Of a stretch of 64,000 bases of DNA, positions 1-11,500 are shown one piece after another. Numbering within the stretch: the first letter of the stretch is position 1; every line of letters begins with the position of its first letter. The notes under the pieces were generated by a model. That model saw only the letters and a list, made by a program, of their open reading frames with translations. It was not told the DNA's origin and searched no databases. The stretch is from Lyophyllum atratum (taxonomy: Eukaryota; Basidiomycota; Agaricomycetes; Agaricales; Lyophyllaceae): the NCBI GenBank assembly GCA_014905825.1, contig JACGCN010000007.1, positions 248,001-312,000 of the forward strand. Direction: 5' to 3'. The position numbers were made by a program, and so were the translations under genes.

Positions 1-831
1 GACGAAATCCGTCACCGAAAGAATCTGGCCAGTGTGTGCGCAAACATAGGCCTCGAACCACGTCCCCGTCATCTCATTTTGGATTTGAACGACAAAAGTG
101 AGAGCAACGGACCCGTCCTCGGTCACGAGGAACTCGACGCTCGGAGGCTGACCGTTAACCTTGCCGTCAAGGGCTTCTTCGACCTTAGGGATAAGGGTTT
201 CGATGGCAAGGGTCGGTTTCGAGTCCGCAATTTTGCCTAATATATGTGAGATCGACGGTGGCCATAGAACATGCAACGGAACGTACTGCTGTTGACGAAT
301 GACGAGCCGAACGCAACCACCTTGTTATCCTGCCACGCTATGTTGGCAACGGCATTAGCGAAGGAGACACCCTCCTGCAATGGGGATCAGGTGCCGCCCG
401 TCATCAAAACACGGGGGACTCACATGGCTCTGCTCTACATAGGCAAACTTGCTCATGCCCTCCGTAAAGCCTGAGCGGTAGCTGACGTGTGAAGCATCGA
501 CGCCGAGCTGTGATTGCATAAATGCGATGGCGGACTCTTCTAAAGCCGGAGGTATTGATGAATCCTTGAGCCCTTCAGGAATGGGCTGTTCGATCCCCTT
601 TCCGAAGGTCTACTCACAGGCCGATATTAGTCCAAGGATCAAGGACACGGAATGTAATGGTGGACGAACCTTGAATGTAGACTCTGGGTGGAAGGCCTTG
701 ACCTGAAGTGCACGATCAAAGTGGCTGACACGGTGTGTGGAGTGCCTTGCATGGCGCGGCCACGGTGACGCCTGTACGAGCGATGTGTAGATAGCGAGGA
801 GAATGAAGGAAGGGAATAAGAAAGATGCCAT
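1..831 (-). CDS. Fungalysin (M36) extracellular metalloprotease, 5' part
   Basis: Secreted zinc metalloprotease of the fungalysin family; only the N-terminal propeptide part lies in the window and the gene runs off the left edge. The start at 831 opens a hydrophobic signal peptide (MASFLFPSFILLAIYTSLVQA) followed by an S/T/H-rich propeptide start (HARHSTHRV) and the motif HPESTFKTFGKG, typical of basidiomycete fungalysins. The first intron is 610-669 (AAG then GTTCGT). Later exons read GLKDSSIPPALEESAIAFM, YRSGFTEGMSKFAYVEQ, NIAWQDNKVVAFGSSFV and, near the edge, MTGTWFEAYVCAHTGQILSV, which match the FTP propeptide and its PepSY-like continuation. The catalytic HEXXH motif would lie beyond position 1 and cannot be checked. 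Family known; exon joins are my reading. Confidence 0.85.
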
Positions 832-2980
832 TTCCAGAACAGCAAAAGAAAACGCGATAACTAGATGCGTGAAAGAGGGGCGTGATAGCTAAAGGAGAGA
901 CGAGAAGGGGAGTGGAGAAGGCGTCGCCCGGTCTTATAACCATCTGGAGCGTGTGGCTGACCTGCAGACACTGGTCTGCTTGGCAGTTCCTTTCATGATT
1001 GATAAGCTTATAGAAGAGTTCTTCATGGAAACAATTGGTTGTAAATGACAAGGCTGATGACGCGATGAAGAGTCCCGTGGGTGTTGGTTCTAGGCCTGGC
1101 GGCAGGTTCTCTTGGGCAAGGGAGGTGAAGCTGGGGGTTAGGATAAGGTATCCCAAAGATTCATATGAGTTCCATAAGTGCTGTCTCAACACCCATCCAC
1201 CTCAAGACGGGGGCCGGGGAGACTCTGGTCGACTCGGCCCCGGCGCAAGTCCAGGAGAAGAAGGACGCTGGGGGAGAGTCGTCGGTGCTTTCCATCGAGT
1301 CGTTTCCTTTGGAGGTGGGGGATCATCGTGCAACTCCAAGCCTAACAGCATCACTTCGAGGACAGTGATGCGCGTATCTGGAGAGCTTGATATGATCTCG
1401 ATCGCTGGGGGAGAGGGCGGGCAGCTGAGGAGAGGCAAGCTTCGTCAGTAGGTAGAATATGGACGGACTTAAATTCACGAACTACCCCGGCGTGCACGCG
1501 TGGACGTTCTTGGTATGAGACTAGAGTCTTTGCCTAAGTCTTCCTTATCTTCCCACTACCAACGCGTCAGTAATGGCGGTTAGTACTGATGGTAAGAAAG
1601 ATCATAGACGAAATTGGGGAACAACGAGCTCGGGAATAGTACGCGCTAGCGCAATACCCTGAGATGCCTCTCTCAATTCGCGACCCCTCCGAACAAATAC
1701 CAAACACTGGCTCCCAAAGCCATAGCCCTTTGAGGCTTCAGATATAACAACGGAAATCACAAGAAGCCGATAAGAGCCGAAGTATGATCATGATATGCGG
1801 AAATTCGGGACAAAAAATAGATTCGGATGCGTCCGCCCATCACCGCTGAGTGGCGTTTAACAACTTGACAGAGACGGACAGTTGAGAGTCGACGCTCTGA
1901 AAACTAGATTCGCTGCCAGCCCGCCTCGCAGTATGTTCGGAGAAACTTCTGGGAGAGAATGAGCTGATTCTGAGATTGACATGGGGTCGGGTCCGCAAGG
2001 TCCGTGAGGAGGGGGCCGGATGCACCGTTCAAGCCTCAAAGAAACATTATTGAGTAGTCGTAGCTGAGGGCGAGGGGGCGCAGCAGAGAAGCAAGTTCGT
2101 AGACAGTCTGCATAGGCTTTTCCCTGGGGCAAAAATCGTCGTTCGACTTTTACATTACTAGAAGAATTGTTCATCGCAGCTGCAATTTCCACCCTGAGCG
2201 GGCCGGCGCAAAAGGCGGCGACGATGAGCAAGACCTGACGTCCGACAGCGAAGCTGCTTGGATATGGAAGGAGTAATCTCGCTAGAGGCTCCCGCTAAGG
2301 TGAAGTTTCTGGAGTCCTTTTCCCTGCTTCGATGCTTGAGGGTAAGAAGAAACCATCCTAGGGTAGTGGAAGTTGAGTCGGAGGTCTGTTTTCAAGTTCA
2401 ACCTGATTTGGTAGAAATGAATTTTGATTTCCACGTGACGATTCCTGGACTTCACCCGCTCCACGATCATGTCTCTTTTGGTCCACGCCAGCTGTGGGGC
2501 TTTATCATTATGCAACGAGGCCAATAATGCATTTTATACTTTGCAGCATGTCTGGTGGGACTAGTTCACAGTTTACAGTCTGTTGCAGTGTCAAAGCGCT
2601 GCTATCACCCGCTTGGAGTCGCGTCAAAACAAGACTTGCCAAGTGCCTGGAGCGAACTTCGACTCCATGGCGGCCCCCACTCCTATTTGAATTACGGTAT
2701 TTATCCAACCTGATGTGGTCATGTGTGGAGACGGTTCTAATTATTGACGGAATTCCTCTCCTTATTAGCGCTCTACCACCTCCCTACAGACTTCGCACGA
2801 CGAGGTGAACGGTCTTTGCTCGGAGAATAGCCCGTATTGTTGACGCGACCACAAGGTTCCTGCTTCTTACGGCTACTATACTGAGCTCGAGAATCCCTCC
2901 TGGACTTTGCCAAAGAATCTATATAAGACGGGTCCAATCGTACTTCCATCGCCACCCCCTCTTCATATTTCAGCTCCGAA
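832..2980. other. Intergenic region, fungalysin promoter and alpha-galactosidase upstream region
   Basis: No convincing gene. On the minus strand a TATA-like GGTTATAAGA at about 933-942 lies roughly 100 bp before the fungalysin ATG and is followed by a CT-rich leader, a plausible core promoter. Open frames here (for example 1035-1451 plus, 716-1192 minus, 1857-2231 minus) have no recognisable domain and no splice-consistent continuation. A short GC-rich hairpin (GGGGCCG and CGGCCCC arms) lies near 1210-1245. Confidence 0.5.
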
Positions 2981-5479
2981 ATGTTTGCGGAGAAGCTGTG
3001 GGTTGCCACAGCGGGTGCTATCTTCTATGCGTCCAGCTTGTCCGGTGTGCTAGCATTGAACAACGGCGTCGCAAGGCTCCCTAGTAAGCTTGATACATTT
3101 GCGTTCGGGATGTCTACTTACCATCGCGTCCGGGACATCAGTATTGGGCTATAACAGTGTGTATCTTTGCTTTCATCTGTACCCGTCTCCCCTGACTTGA
3201 GAAACTCGAATCTCAGCCTGGAATGCCTACCAAGTAAGAATAAGCTCTACGTTCTCCTATTTCGGGTGTAGGACTCACAGGATCACAGTGCAACATCGAT
3301 GAGGAACTGATGCTCACGACTGCCAAACTCATGAAGTCTCTCGGTCTTCAAGTCGGTCTTCGTTTATTATCGGCTATACTTCTTCTGTTCTTATACCCTA
3401 TTCCTCCAGGATGCAGGATATAACTATGTCAACATCGACGATTGCTACGCGGAGAAAAATCGTAGTGCGAGTGGAGATATAATCGAAGGTACTTCACCAC
3501 TATAGTTTACAAACATTCCGACCTAAAGCTAGTCTCGTTCAGACAAAATAAGGTTCAAGGGTGGCATGAAAAAGTTGAACAGCCAGATCCACGCGCTAGG
3601 CTTGTGAGCTCAATATTCTTCCCTCCCACTACCTTTCGGCCCCTAACATTCGCCACCAGCAAAACCGGAATCGTGAGTGCTACTCCCAAATTAATCATGC
3701 TAAACCTAGTTCAACACCATGCACATTCAGTACAGCGATTCTGGCTGGTTCACCTGCGCCGGCTACCCTGGCTCTTTCCAGAACGAGCTCCGGGATGCAA
3801 AGACCTTCCAGGACTGGGGGTTCAACTACCTCAAGTGAGTCCCCGTCGTTTAGTCTCCGTCTGGTCATGGCGATATCTGACCTTCACCTCAAGATACGAC
3901 AACTGTTACAGTAAGCAAGATTTCTCCTTGCGATATGAAAAGTCCTTCGACTTAGCACCTGCACATATAGTTCCCTACGACAGTATCATCCGTCAAGGAA
4001 TGGTTGGCAGTATGTATAACTCGTCATACACTCTTCCATCTTACCGACATCATTTCGTCCACAGAATACCAAAGGATGGCTGACGCGATCACGCAGCTCG
4101 CAGCCACGACCAAGAAGGCTCCCTTGATCTTCTCTCTTTGCCAATGGGGTTGGGTGCGCATTGCTTTCACCTGTGGTTCAAGCAGGTGCTAATTTTCTCG
4201 GCTAACTATAGAGCCAAGTCTGGCTGTGGGTGTTATTTTTGCAGTAACTCACCTCGCCACTAATTGTACTCATGGTTGCGTCCCGAATAGTTGGGGTGCT
4301 AACTTGGGCCAAAGCTGGAGGGTACGCTTTCCCCATCATTATATCGTGCAGCAGGAGACTCATATATATATTCATCGTAGACGACGGGAGATATAGCCCC
4401 TGCATGGGACTCTCTCGCCTTCATCATTAACTTGTTCGTCCGGTTCCTGTAACTCAGGAAACCGTATCTAGACTGATAGCCTTTTAGCAACTCATTCATC
4501 ACCCAAGCCACGGACTTCTACGGTCGTAACGATCTAGACATGGTACGACCAGTCTATCGGATGGGAAGATATATATTGACCCTCTCCTTCCTTAGCTCCA
4601 ACTGTATGTACTTGGTTTCCCGGTCGCCAGCTGTTCTGATCCCGAAGCGTAGCGGAAACGGCGGCCTGACATTCGAGGAAGCGAAGTCGCACTTCACCGC
4701 TTGGGCATTGATGAAGTCGCCCCTTCTTGTGCGTATCGAGCGCGTTCGTCGCATTTCTGATCTGCTGACTGAATTATTCTGTAGATTGGTACCAACGTGA
4801 GTCCTTTTGCCTCACGATGGTATCCCGCCGAACTCACACTCCGCGGCGTAGCTCTCGGCCATTACACCTGATATCCTTGGCATCCTCAAGAACAAGGAAA
4901 TTCTCGCGATTAACCAGGACGACGTCATCGGGAAAAGTATCTCACCCTTCCGATGGGGAATCAACGTGGGTGAACGCGCACTATGTTTAGGAATACTTCG
5001 CTGAATCCTCATGGTGAATACTATAGCCTGACTGGACTAGCAACAGTACGCACCCCGCGCAATACTGGAGTGGGCCCAGCAAATTCGGCACCGTCTTCAT
5101 GCTGGTGCGTTATCCCTGAGCCTCGCGCAGTAACTAGACTTATTCCGTTGCTCAGCTGAACACCCTCAACGAGCCGTCGACACTGTCCTTCAACTTGACG
5201 GAATCCCCATGGATTCGCGCCGGTCGCCAATATTTCGTTCGGGTATGCTTAAATTGTCTGCGAGCCCTTGATATGGTTTCCTCATAAAACTTCTAGGATC
5301 TATGGGCACACACCGACAACGGGACCGCGGTCCGCAACTTCACCGCCACAAACGTGCCGCCTCATGGCGTCGTCGCTCTCCTGCTCAAGGATGCCGGTAA
5401 CGAGCCGGACGGCCTCTTCCCTGCATGTAGCGTGTGGTGGCAGTGCGCCGACAAGAACGGTACTCATGTTGGTGGTTAA
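2981..5479 (+). CDS. Alpha-galactosidase, glycoside hydrolase family 27
   Basis: Secreted enzyme releasing terminal alpha-galactose from oligosaccharides and galactomannan. It is 436 residues over 22 exons, and the exon lengths I assigned sum to 1311 nt. A signal peptide ([19 protein letters not shown]) precedes the mature start [20 protein letters not shown], the usual GH27 opening. The catalytic nucleophile Asp is in LKYDNCY and the acid/base Asp in [33 protein letters not shown] and [10 protein letters not shown] are family motifs. The C-terminal beta-sandwich reads [16 protein letters not shown] and ends KNGTHVGG. Seven exons are tiny: 3142-3156, 3217-3233, 3660-3672, 3894-3910, 4212-4225, 4596-4603 (8 nt) and 4785-4796. 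Every join restores the family frame, so the gene looks intact. Confidence 0.93.
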
Positions 5480-6329
5480 GCGGATGTAGCGAGTTAACAG
5501 CGAACCTAACGGCATTATGATTCCTTTCGGGTACTTTCTGCACTTGACTTCGAGATCCACCATTTTCCATCTTTCCCGTAGCGAACCATCAACAACAAGG
5601 GCTGTAGGGCAGTGCCTGTGAACCATACCTCCCCTTTTCTGTGGCGTATTATTTTTTGTCAATGATTAACCTGAAACTCTGCAACGCATCGCATTTTCTT
5701 CGGACGCTCCCATGTTCAAGACGACCCTTTCATTTTCTTCATATGGAAGATTCTGATATCCAAAACCTGATATTCTGCAGGTTTATCACGGATGCGATGT
5801 TGGGGAAGGGTCGCCGAAACATACGATGTCGCTCGACCCACTCAAGATACGCGGTTTGTAGGGATGACGATGATCTGCATGGGCACGTGGCGTGCGCATC
5901 ACTACGTACGGATTCGAATGTAGATCCAGGGTAGCGCTCAAAGGGGTACTCGCCAATGGCAGGATTGTGGACATCAGAACAGTCGAGAAATTGTGATCAT
6001 TCCAGATTCGACGCGATAACTTCAAGGCAAGACAAAACGTTAGGTTGCTTACAATGGGGTAATATGCACCAATTTCAGGTTATGATCACCGGACGCAGGC
6101 GGCTGCGAGGGGTTACTGCAGGTTGTCCCGTGAGTTGTGTTCTGAGGGACGCTCAGCATCAGTCTGATTTCCCTGGCATGGACGCTTAGAAATAATAATC
6201 TCTCCACGTGGCTTTGTGCGCTCACTAGCCCATTTCAACGTTATGCGGTAGCAGTCCGGTCGTCGCACCTTATCGAACCTTCGAATTGCTACCCGCACTC
6301 GCAGCTACCGGCAGGAGGTATATAGCTTC
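5480..6329. other. Intergenic, 3' flank of alpha-galactosidase
   Basis: About 850 bp between the alpha-galactosidase stop and the transposon block. Short open frames on both strands show no domain, no consistent splicing and no repeat. I see nothing else in it. Confidence 0.5.
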
Positions 6330-6334
6330 CAGAC
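6330..6334. repeat. Target site duplication CAGAC (left), outer LTR element
   Basis: CAGAC directly precedes the left 218 bp LTR. The same five bases follow the right LTR at 17646-17650, as expected for LTR-element integration. Confidence 0.85.
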
Positions 6335-6552
6335 AGTTGGGATTTCGGGCTTGATAGCGAGCACAAGGGCGGTTAAGCCGAGGGTGGACAATCTCGTAAG
6401 GAGATTGGCCAGTGTATTTCCGTTTATATACCTAGCTATGTCTGTATTATTAATGTAGAAAATTGTAAGTAAATTTTACTGAATAAGAAAACTTCTATGA
6501 TAAGTCAGCATGTCGTCATGCCTGATCAACGAATCCGGGCGAGATTCCAACA
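6335..6552 (-). repeat. 3' LTR of the gag-only element
   Basis: A 218 bp direct repeat of 17428-17645. On the minus strand it starts TGTTGGAATC and ends CCCAACT, a slight departure from the canonical TG..CA ends. A TATA box (GGTATATAAACGG on the minus strand) lies near 6420-6432. Confidence 0.9.
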
Positions 6553-6569
6553 CTCTCCCTTGATCTGGC
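6553..6569 (-). other. Polypurine tract of the gag-only element
   Basis: On the minus strand the purine run AAGGGAGAG directly abuts the TGTTGG start of the 3' LTR, as expected for a plus-strand DNA primer. With the adjacent Gypsy TSD, this is all that remains between the Gypsy insertion and the left LTR. Confidence 0.65.
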
Positions 6570-6574
6570 ATGAC
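6570..6574. repeat. Target site duplication ATGAC (left), Gypsy element
   Basis: ATGAC precedes the left 847 bp LTR and is repeated at 16359-16363 directly after the right LTR. This fixes both ends of the Gypsy element. Confidence 0.92.
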
Positions 6575-7421
6575 TGTTATGCTCCAGCGTAATGTTGGTG
6601 TATTCCTTGAATATACGCTTTCGAAGATTCTGAATAGTTTGTAGAAGTAATTAGAATCTTTAATGATCCAATTCAATTTGTTAATAAGTCGTCTTAAAGA
6701 TTTAGAAACCAAGTGAACGCGGCGTTGACTTGAGGATATCAGCGCGAAGCAATGATATTCGTGCCCAAGATAGACCTTAGCAATAGCGCGAAGCAATTAT
6801 TGGTAAGTTCGACGACGCGAGTACAAGAATTCTTAGATTCTTCAAGTGAAACTTAATTCACACAATGTATTGGGGTAAAGAGATGGTCTTATTCATGTTA
6901 CTACTGTAGTTTATATACTCTGCAAGCCTCGGTCTCGGGCATGCCTTGTCTGAGACCGAACACGCGCGGTACATCCTTTGAATCGCGCCTTTACCTTGCG
7001 TTCGGGGATTTCGGCGTGATGCGCGTGTTTACCACGAGTCCGGCAATTCCCCGAATCTCAGCTTGTTTGCTAACACCATGTTTGGCTCGGCCTTCTCGGT
7101 GTTGTCAGTTGGCTGAGTTGGATGATTGCGCGGCAATTCCACGGATCTCTCATCTCAGCTTGTTTGTCAACGCCATGTTTGGTTCGGCCCTCTCGGCGTT
7201 GTCAATCAGTTGAGTTTAGATGAAGTGTCTCTTCGCTGATAAGGCTTTTATACTTCAAGACCTCAAATTGTAAATAAAAGTAACCTTTTTAGTAACGAAG
7301 TTTGAAATGAGAAACATAGTAGAAAGTGTTTAGAAGTACAACTGAGTGATATGAAAAGTAAATGGAACTATTTAGTGAGTTTAAGCTGGAGGTAAGTGCC
7401 GATGTATACTATATCACAACA
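6575..7421 (-). repeat. 3' LTR of the Gypsy element
   Basis: 847 bp, starting TGTTGTGATA and ending GCATAACA on the minus strand (TG..CA). A TATA box GTATATAAAC (minus) is at 6909-6918. It contains a hairpin (GGTCTCGGGCATG..CTGAGACC) near 6929-6957 and two diverged copies of a roughly 70 bp segment (about 7041-7107 and 7131-7203). A 90-residue open frame in each LTR has no known domain and is not called. Confidence 0.93.
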
Positions 7422-7437
7422 TACCCCCCCCTGCCTT
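7422..7437 (-). other. Polypurine tract of the Gypsy element
   Basis: On the minus strand GGCAGGGGGGGGTA lies directly before the 3' LTR start TGTTGTG, the expected position of the plus-strand primer. Confidence 0.8.
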
Positions 7438-7444
7438 CATGCTT

Positions 7445-8380
7445 CTACTCACTTTCTTCACTAGACATCTCGACATCGTCGAATTCCAAATCCTCGTCCA
7501 TGGGTTCCTTCTTAACAGACCCATTATCGGTAGTAGCGAGCGTCGAATTCTTTGAGTTTAAAGATGACGTACTGACAGACGCGAGAGTCGACGTACTCGA
7601 CGTCGGCGAAGAGGTACGTGAATGGGAGTATACGGTGTTAGGAAGATCAATGTGACCAGGGGAAACTAAGTTGTTGTAAGTGTCGGCGCGAGCGTCAACG
7701 CTGGAGAGAATGGGGTGCAGGATCATCGCATTAGTGTTGTCAGCAATCTCCTGCGAAGGTTCGATATCGGTTTGACGCTCCCACCGGACTCCATTGAAAA
7801 TGAAGGAAGGCCCGTAGTTAGGTACCCCGCCCCATACCCATGAAGCGTTCTGCCCCAGTTGCGCTGTTCGAATTCTAGCGTGAACTATCCAGTTGACCGC
7901 TTCACGGCCGGTGATCTGATGATTTAGTGTTTTAGTGGTAGTATCTATTACTGAGTTGATTATAAGTACCTGGAGCTCCTTATATAAAGAGTTTAACTCG
8001 TCCCGCGAGAAGCGACTAAACAAGGGATTCACTCCGGTTACCATGCACGGCATGCTGAGGAGACGAGGGGGTGCGAGTCCTAATTCCCTGAACATGACGT
8101 GATGGATGAACAAGGATGGGCGCTCGGCGGTTTGTGGTAAAGAATGGTTGGCGGCGCTAGCGATGTTGTATGCGAGACACTCGAGCGCATGGAACATGGT
8201 AACCGCGATATCGGGCTTAACGATGCAGCCGAGATCGCCGCCGTTAATGACGATAGGGATGATGTCTTGAGCGGTGAGAGCGCGATACAAGGGAGAAACT
8301 GAGTTGGTAACTTGCTGAACGAGTTGGCTAGCCAGCAGGCTGAGTTGGGCGTTGTGAGGAGAATAGGTTTGGTTGGACAT
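7445..8380 (-). CDS. Third ORF of the Gypsy element, 311 residues, function unknown
   Basis: An intact ORF starting 125 bp after the pol stop and ending just before the purine tract, where env-like genes sit in some LTR elements. I do not recognise it. It has no signal peptide, no membrane segment and no zinc motif. Residues 1-230 look folded, with alternating hydrophobic helices (LALLAS-type start MSNQTYSPHN, FHALECLAYNIASAANHS, ELNSLYKELQVLIINSVID, GREAVNWIVHARIRTAQ, SWVWGGVPNYGPSFIFNGV). A Ser/Thr-rich linker follows, with an acidic tail containing VKKEPMDEDLEFDDVEMSSE; VKKE fits the SUMO-site pattern and the tail resembles an acidic interaction region. An open frame this long in a young element implies it is kept. 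Not an envelope protein by sequence; a captured host gene or a Gag accessory is possible. Confidence 0.7.
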   Translation of the reverse strand: MSNQTYSPHNAQLSLLASQLVQQVTNSVSPLYRALTAQDIIPIVINGGDLGCIVKPDIAVTMFHALECLAYNIASAANHSLPQTAERPSLFIHHVMFRELGLAPPRLLSMPCMVTGVNPLFSRFSRDELNSLYKELQVLIINSVIDTTTKTLNHQITGREAVNWIVHARIRTAQLGQNASWVWGGVPNYGPSFIFNGVRWERQTDIEPSQEIADNTNAMILHPILSSVDARADTYNNLVSPGHIDLPNTVYSHSRTSSPTSSTSTLASVSTSSLNSKNSTLATTDNGSVKKEPMDEDLEFDDVEMSSEESE

Positions 8381-8505
8381 AGTGATTTAGGAGTGGTTTG
8401 AGTGTTTTATGAGAACTGAAGCTAGCGTTGTAAGGAATTCGAGCACGGTGAATTCGATGGTTTTTGTTTTAGGATTTCATGCTCTTAAATAGTGTTCGAG
8501 ACGTA

Positions 8506-11500
8506 TTATTTCCGTCTGTTTGCGATAGCTCGTTTCTTCTTTTGGTCCAGCCACTCCTTCAACGCGTAGTGTGCGTTCCTTAGTCCATCGGCTGTATGCC
8601 ATAAGTCGTATTCCGGCCCGTAGCCTACATACCGCGTCCGATATATGGGGATTCTCCTACCATTTCTGCCCTTCCTCCAGGACTCGCCAACGATTGCCTC
8701 CACATCGTAGTCGTCCTCCGTATCGAAATCCTCGCGATTTAGTTCCTTTCTCGGTCTAGTCCCTAAGTCTGGCGGAGACTCGTGATACTTCTCCAGATGG
8801 GCGATGTTAATCACAGGATGCGTGCCATATGATGGAGGCATTCGTATCCTGTATGCGACTGGACTTATCTTTTCTGAGATTTCGAATGGTCCGTCGTATT
8901 TCATCAATAGTTTCTGACCTTTTCCACTTAATTTTTTCAAAAGTTTCAATGAATGCGGGTTTATCAGCACTTTGTCCCCTTCTGAAAATTCAATGTTCAA
9001 TCTCCCATTATTATACGCGCGTTTCTGGAAGGCTTGCCCGACGGTCAACGCGTCTATCGCTCTTTTTCGGTCCGCTTCAAACGCTTCCATCATATCCAGA
9101 GCCTTCTCATGCAATGTTTCCGTCGATCCTTCCTCCATTGAGTTAGACGGTCGGTTTATTCCTTCTGGGTTATGAATCAGGGTCGTCCTCGTGTTTGGAT
9201 GGAACCCGCGCAACAAGTATGCTGGGGAGAATCCGGTCGCTGTATGCGGAGAAGTGTTATAGGAGAGTTCTAACACGTCCAGTAAATCTGCCCAGTCATT
9301 TCTTTCTGGTCCTATGTATGCTCGTAGTGCGATTTCTAAATACTGATTCATTATTTCTGTCTGTCCATCGGCTTGAGGGTGGTATGACGTCGTCAGGGCC
9401 CTCTGCGTTCCCATCAACCGACATATCTCTTTCCAGAAATCGCCCCGCCATCGGGTATCACGGTCGGTTATCACTTGTCTCGGTAACCCGTATTTGGACA
9501 CTACATGGTGAAAAAATAGCTGTGCCGTTCCATCCTCGGAGATTTTAGTAGTTGTTGGTATGAAGATTGCGTATTTTGTAAGTTTATCTACTATTACGAG
9601 GATGTTATTGAACCCATTCGATTCGGGTAAATCAGGTATAAAATCCATGGTTACTACTTCGAAGGGCTGACTTGGAATCGGGATGGACTGTAATAATCCA
9701 TAAGGTGCGTGTCGCTTAGGTTTCGATTTCTGACAAACGTCGCAGGTCTGTACAAATCTTTTAATGTCTCTCGACATTTTTGGCCAGTAATAGGTTGCGC
9801 TGATCCGGTTATACGTTTTGTAGTAGCCTCCATGCGCCGCTTCGCTTGCCTTGTCATGCGTTTCGCTCATCAATTCACTTTTCAATCCTTCAGGTACGCA
9901 GAGCCTCGTGTTTCCTAATCCGTCCTCAAAGAAGATCAATCCTTTCTCGCTGTAGTGATATTGCGGATATTCGGGCGTGTCGGGATCATCTGACCGAATC
10001 GATTTCATAATTTTCGCGAAGTGAGAATCCTCGAGGTATGCCAATCTCCACCTTTTAATTTCGTCTTTATCTATTTCAATTGTTGTAGAGTATGCTCTTG
10101 ACGTTCCATAAGGTATGTTGATTGAATCCGATTCTTCCATCTCCAGGTCCACGCTTGTTGTTAAGCGATTATCTTCTAATCTAATCTCTTGATCGGATAT
10201 GGCGTAATTGGACGCTACGGTAAGTAGCTTCTGCTCGAATCTGGGTCCTAATTCATCATACATGCTTTTCAAGGGGTCCTCTGTGGTATTCAAGTTGAGA
10301 CTCTCCGTAGCATCAACATCCGGGCCGATCTGATAAGGCATTCGTCGCCGTAATCTGGAAATCGGATCTACATTCGAATGCACGCGACCCGCTCGGTGAA
10401 TGATTTTCATATTCGGGAAGGCTGAGAATACCAAGCCCCATGTTAGCAGGCGTCGGTTGACGTTTTGAAATGTCTTACTCCATGTAAGCGCAGCGTGGTC
10501 GGTGATAGCGAAGATCCTTTCGCCTTCTAGGTACGGTTGAAATTTAATTAATCCTTCTTTCAATGCTAACGCCTCCCGTTCCGTGGGCGAGTAGTTTCGT
10601 TCTGCCGACTGAAGAACTCGTGACCAGTACGCTACTACTCGTTCGATAAACACGGTCGTGTCTTCGAATTTCGCTCCCCATTTTCCATTGGTAGGTACAT
10701 CACTTCCCTCCTTAACTAGGTGAGTGACGAGTTCTGGAATAGGTTCTTCGTTCTTGTAGGCCTTTTCTAATCTCTCATAAGTTTTCGTCCCTCTTAGGTC
10801 TCTGATTTTGATGGGCTGAACTTGCTGCAGTATCGCCGCTAGTCCGAAATCGCAGGCATCCGAATATATTCTATAAGGTAATCCAGGCATCGCATGCGCG
10901 CGCACTGGAGCTTGAGTTAGGACCTGCTTACAGAGTTCGTACGCTTCTCGTTCTTCAATTCCCCATTTCCACTTACTTCCTTTCTTTAGTAATTGAAAAA
11001 GTGGATGCGCGATCCACGCGTAGAACGGCACGTATCCCGAGAAGTACACCATCATTCCCAGGAAAACTTGCAGGGTTTGAACGTTCTTTGGCTCCTCTAA
11101 GTCGATAATCGCTTTAACCTTTTCTCGATGAGTTGATAATCCTAGTCTTGAGACCTTCTGCCCTAATAACAACAAGGATTGATAACCGAAATGGCATTTA
11201 GCTGGTGATAAGGTGATTTTCGAGTTCGATATCGCTTGTAATACTTCATTCACGTGTTTAAGGTGGTCCTCGAAGGTTTGTGAAAATATCACTATGTCGT
11301 CAATATAGACTAGCGCAAATATCCATAAGAATGGCGCAAGTACCCCTTGCATTACTCGTTGGAAGACGGCTGGGCCATTTCGATATCCGAACGGCATTCG
11401 ATTAAAATGGAATAGACCTCGGTGAGTTCTAAATGCAAGCTTCTCTTTATCTTTTGGATCAACCGTTAATTGAGTAAATCCGGCTAGTGCATCCAACGTA

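Noticed and set aside
1035..1451. 138-codon plus-strand frame in the fungalysin promoter
   Set aside because: No domain, low-complexity GC-rich composition, and it overlaps an equally long frame on the other strand.
6941..7213. 90-codon frame inside each Gypsy LTR
   Set aside because: Identical in both LTRs simply because they are repeats; no domain, and it runs antisense to the element.
7445..8380. Envelope gene in the Gypsy element
   Set aside because: The position fits, but the protein lacks a signal peptide, transmembrane segment and cleavage motif.
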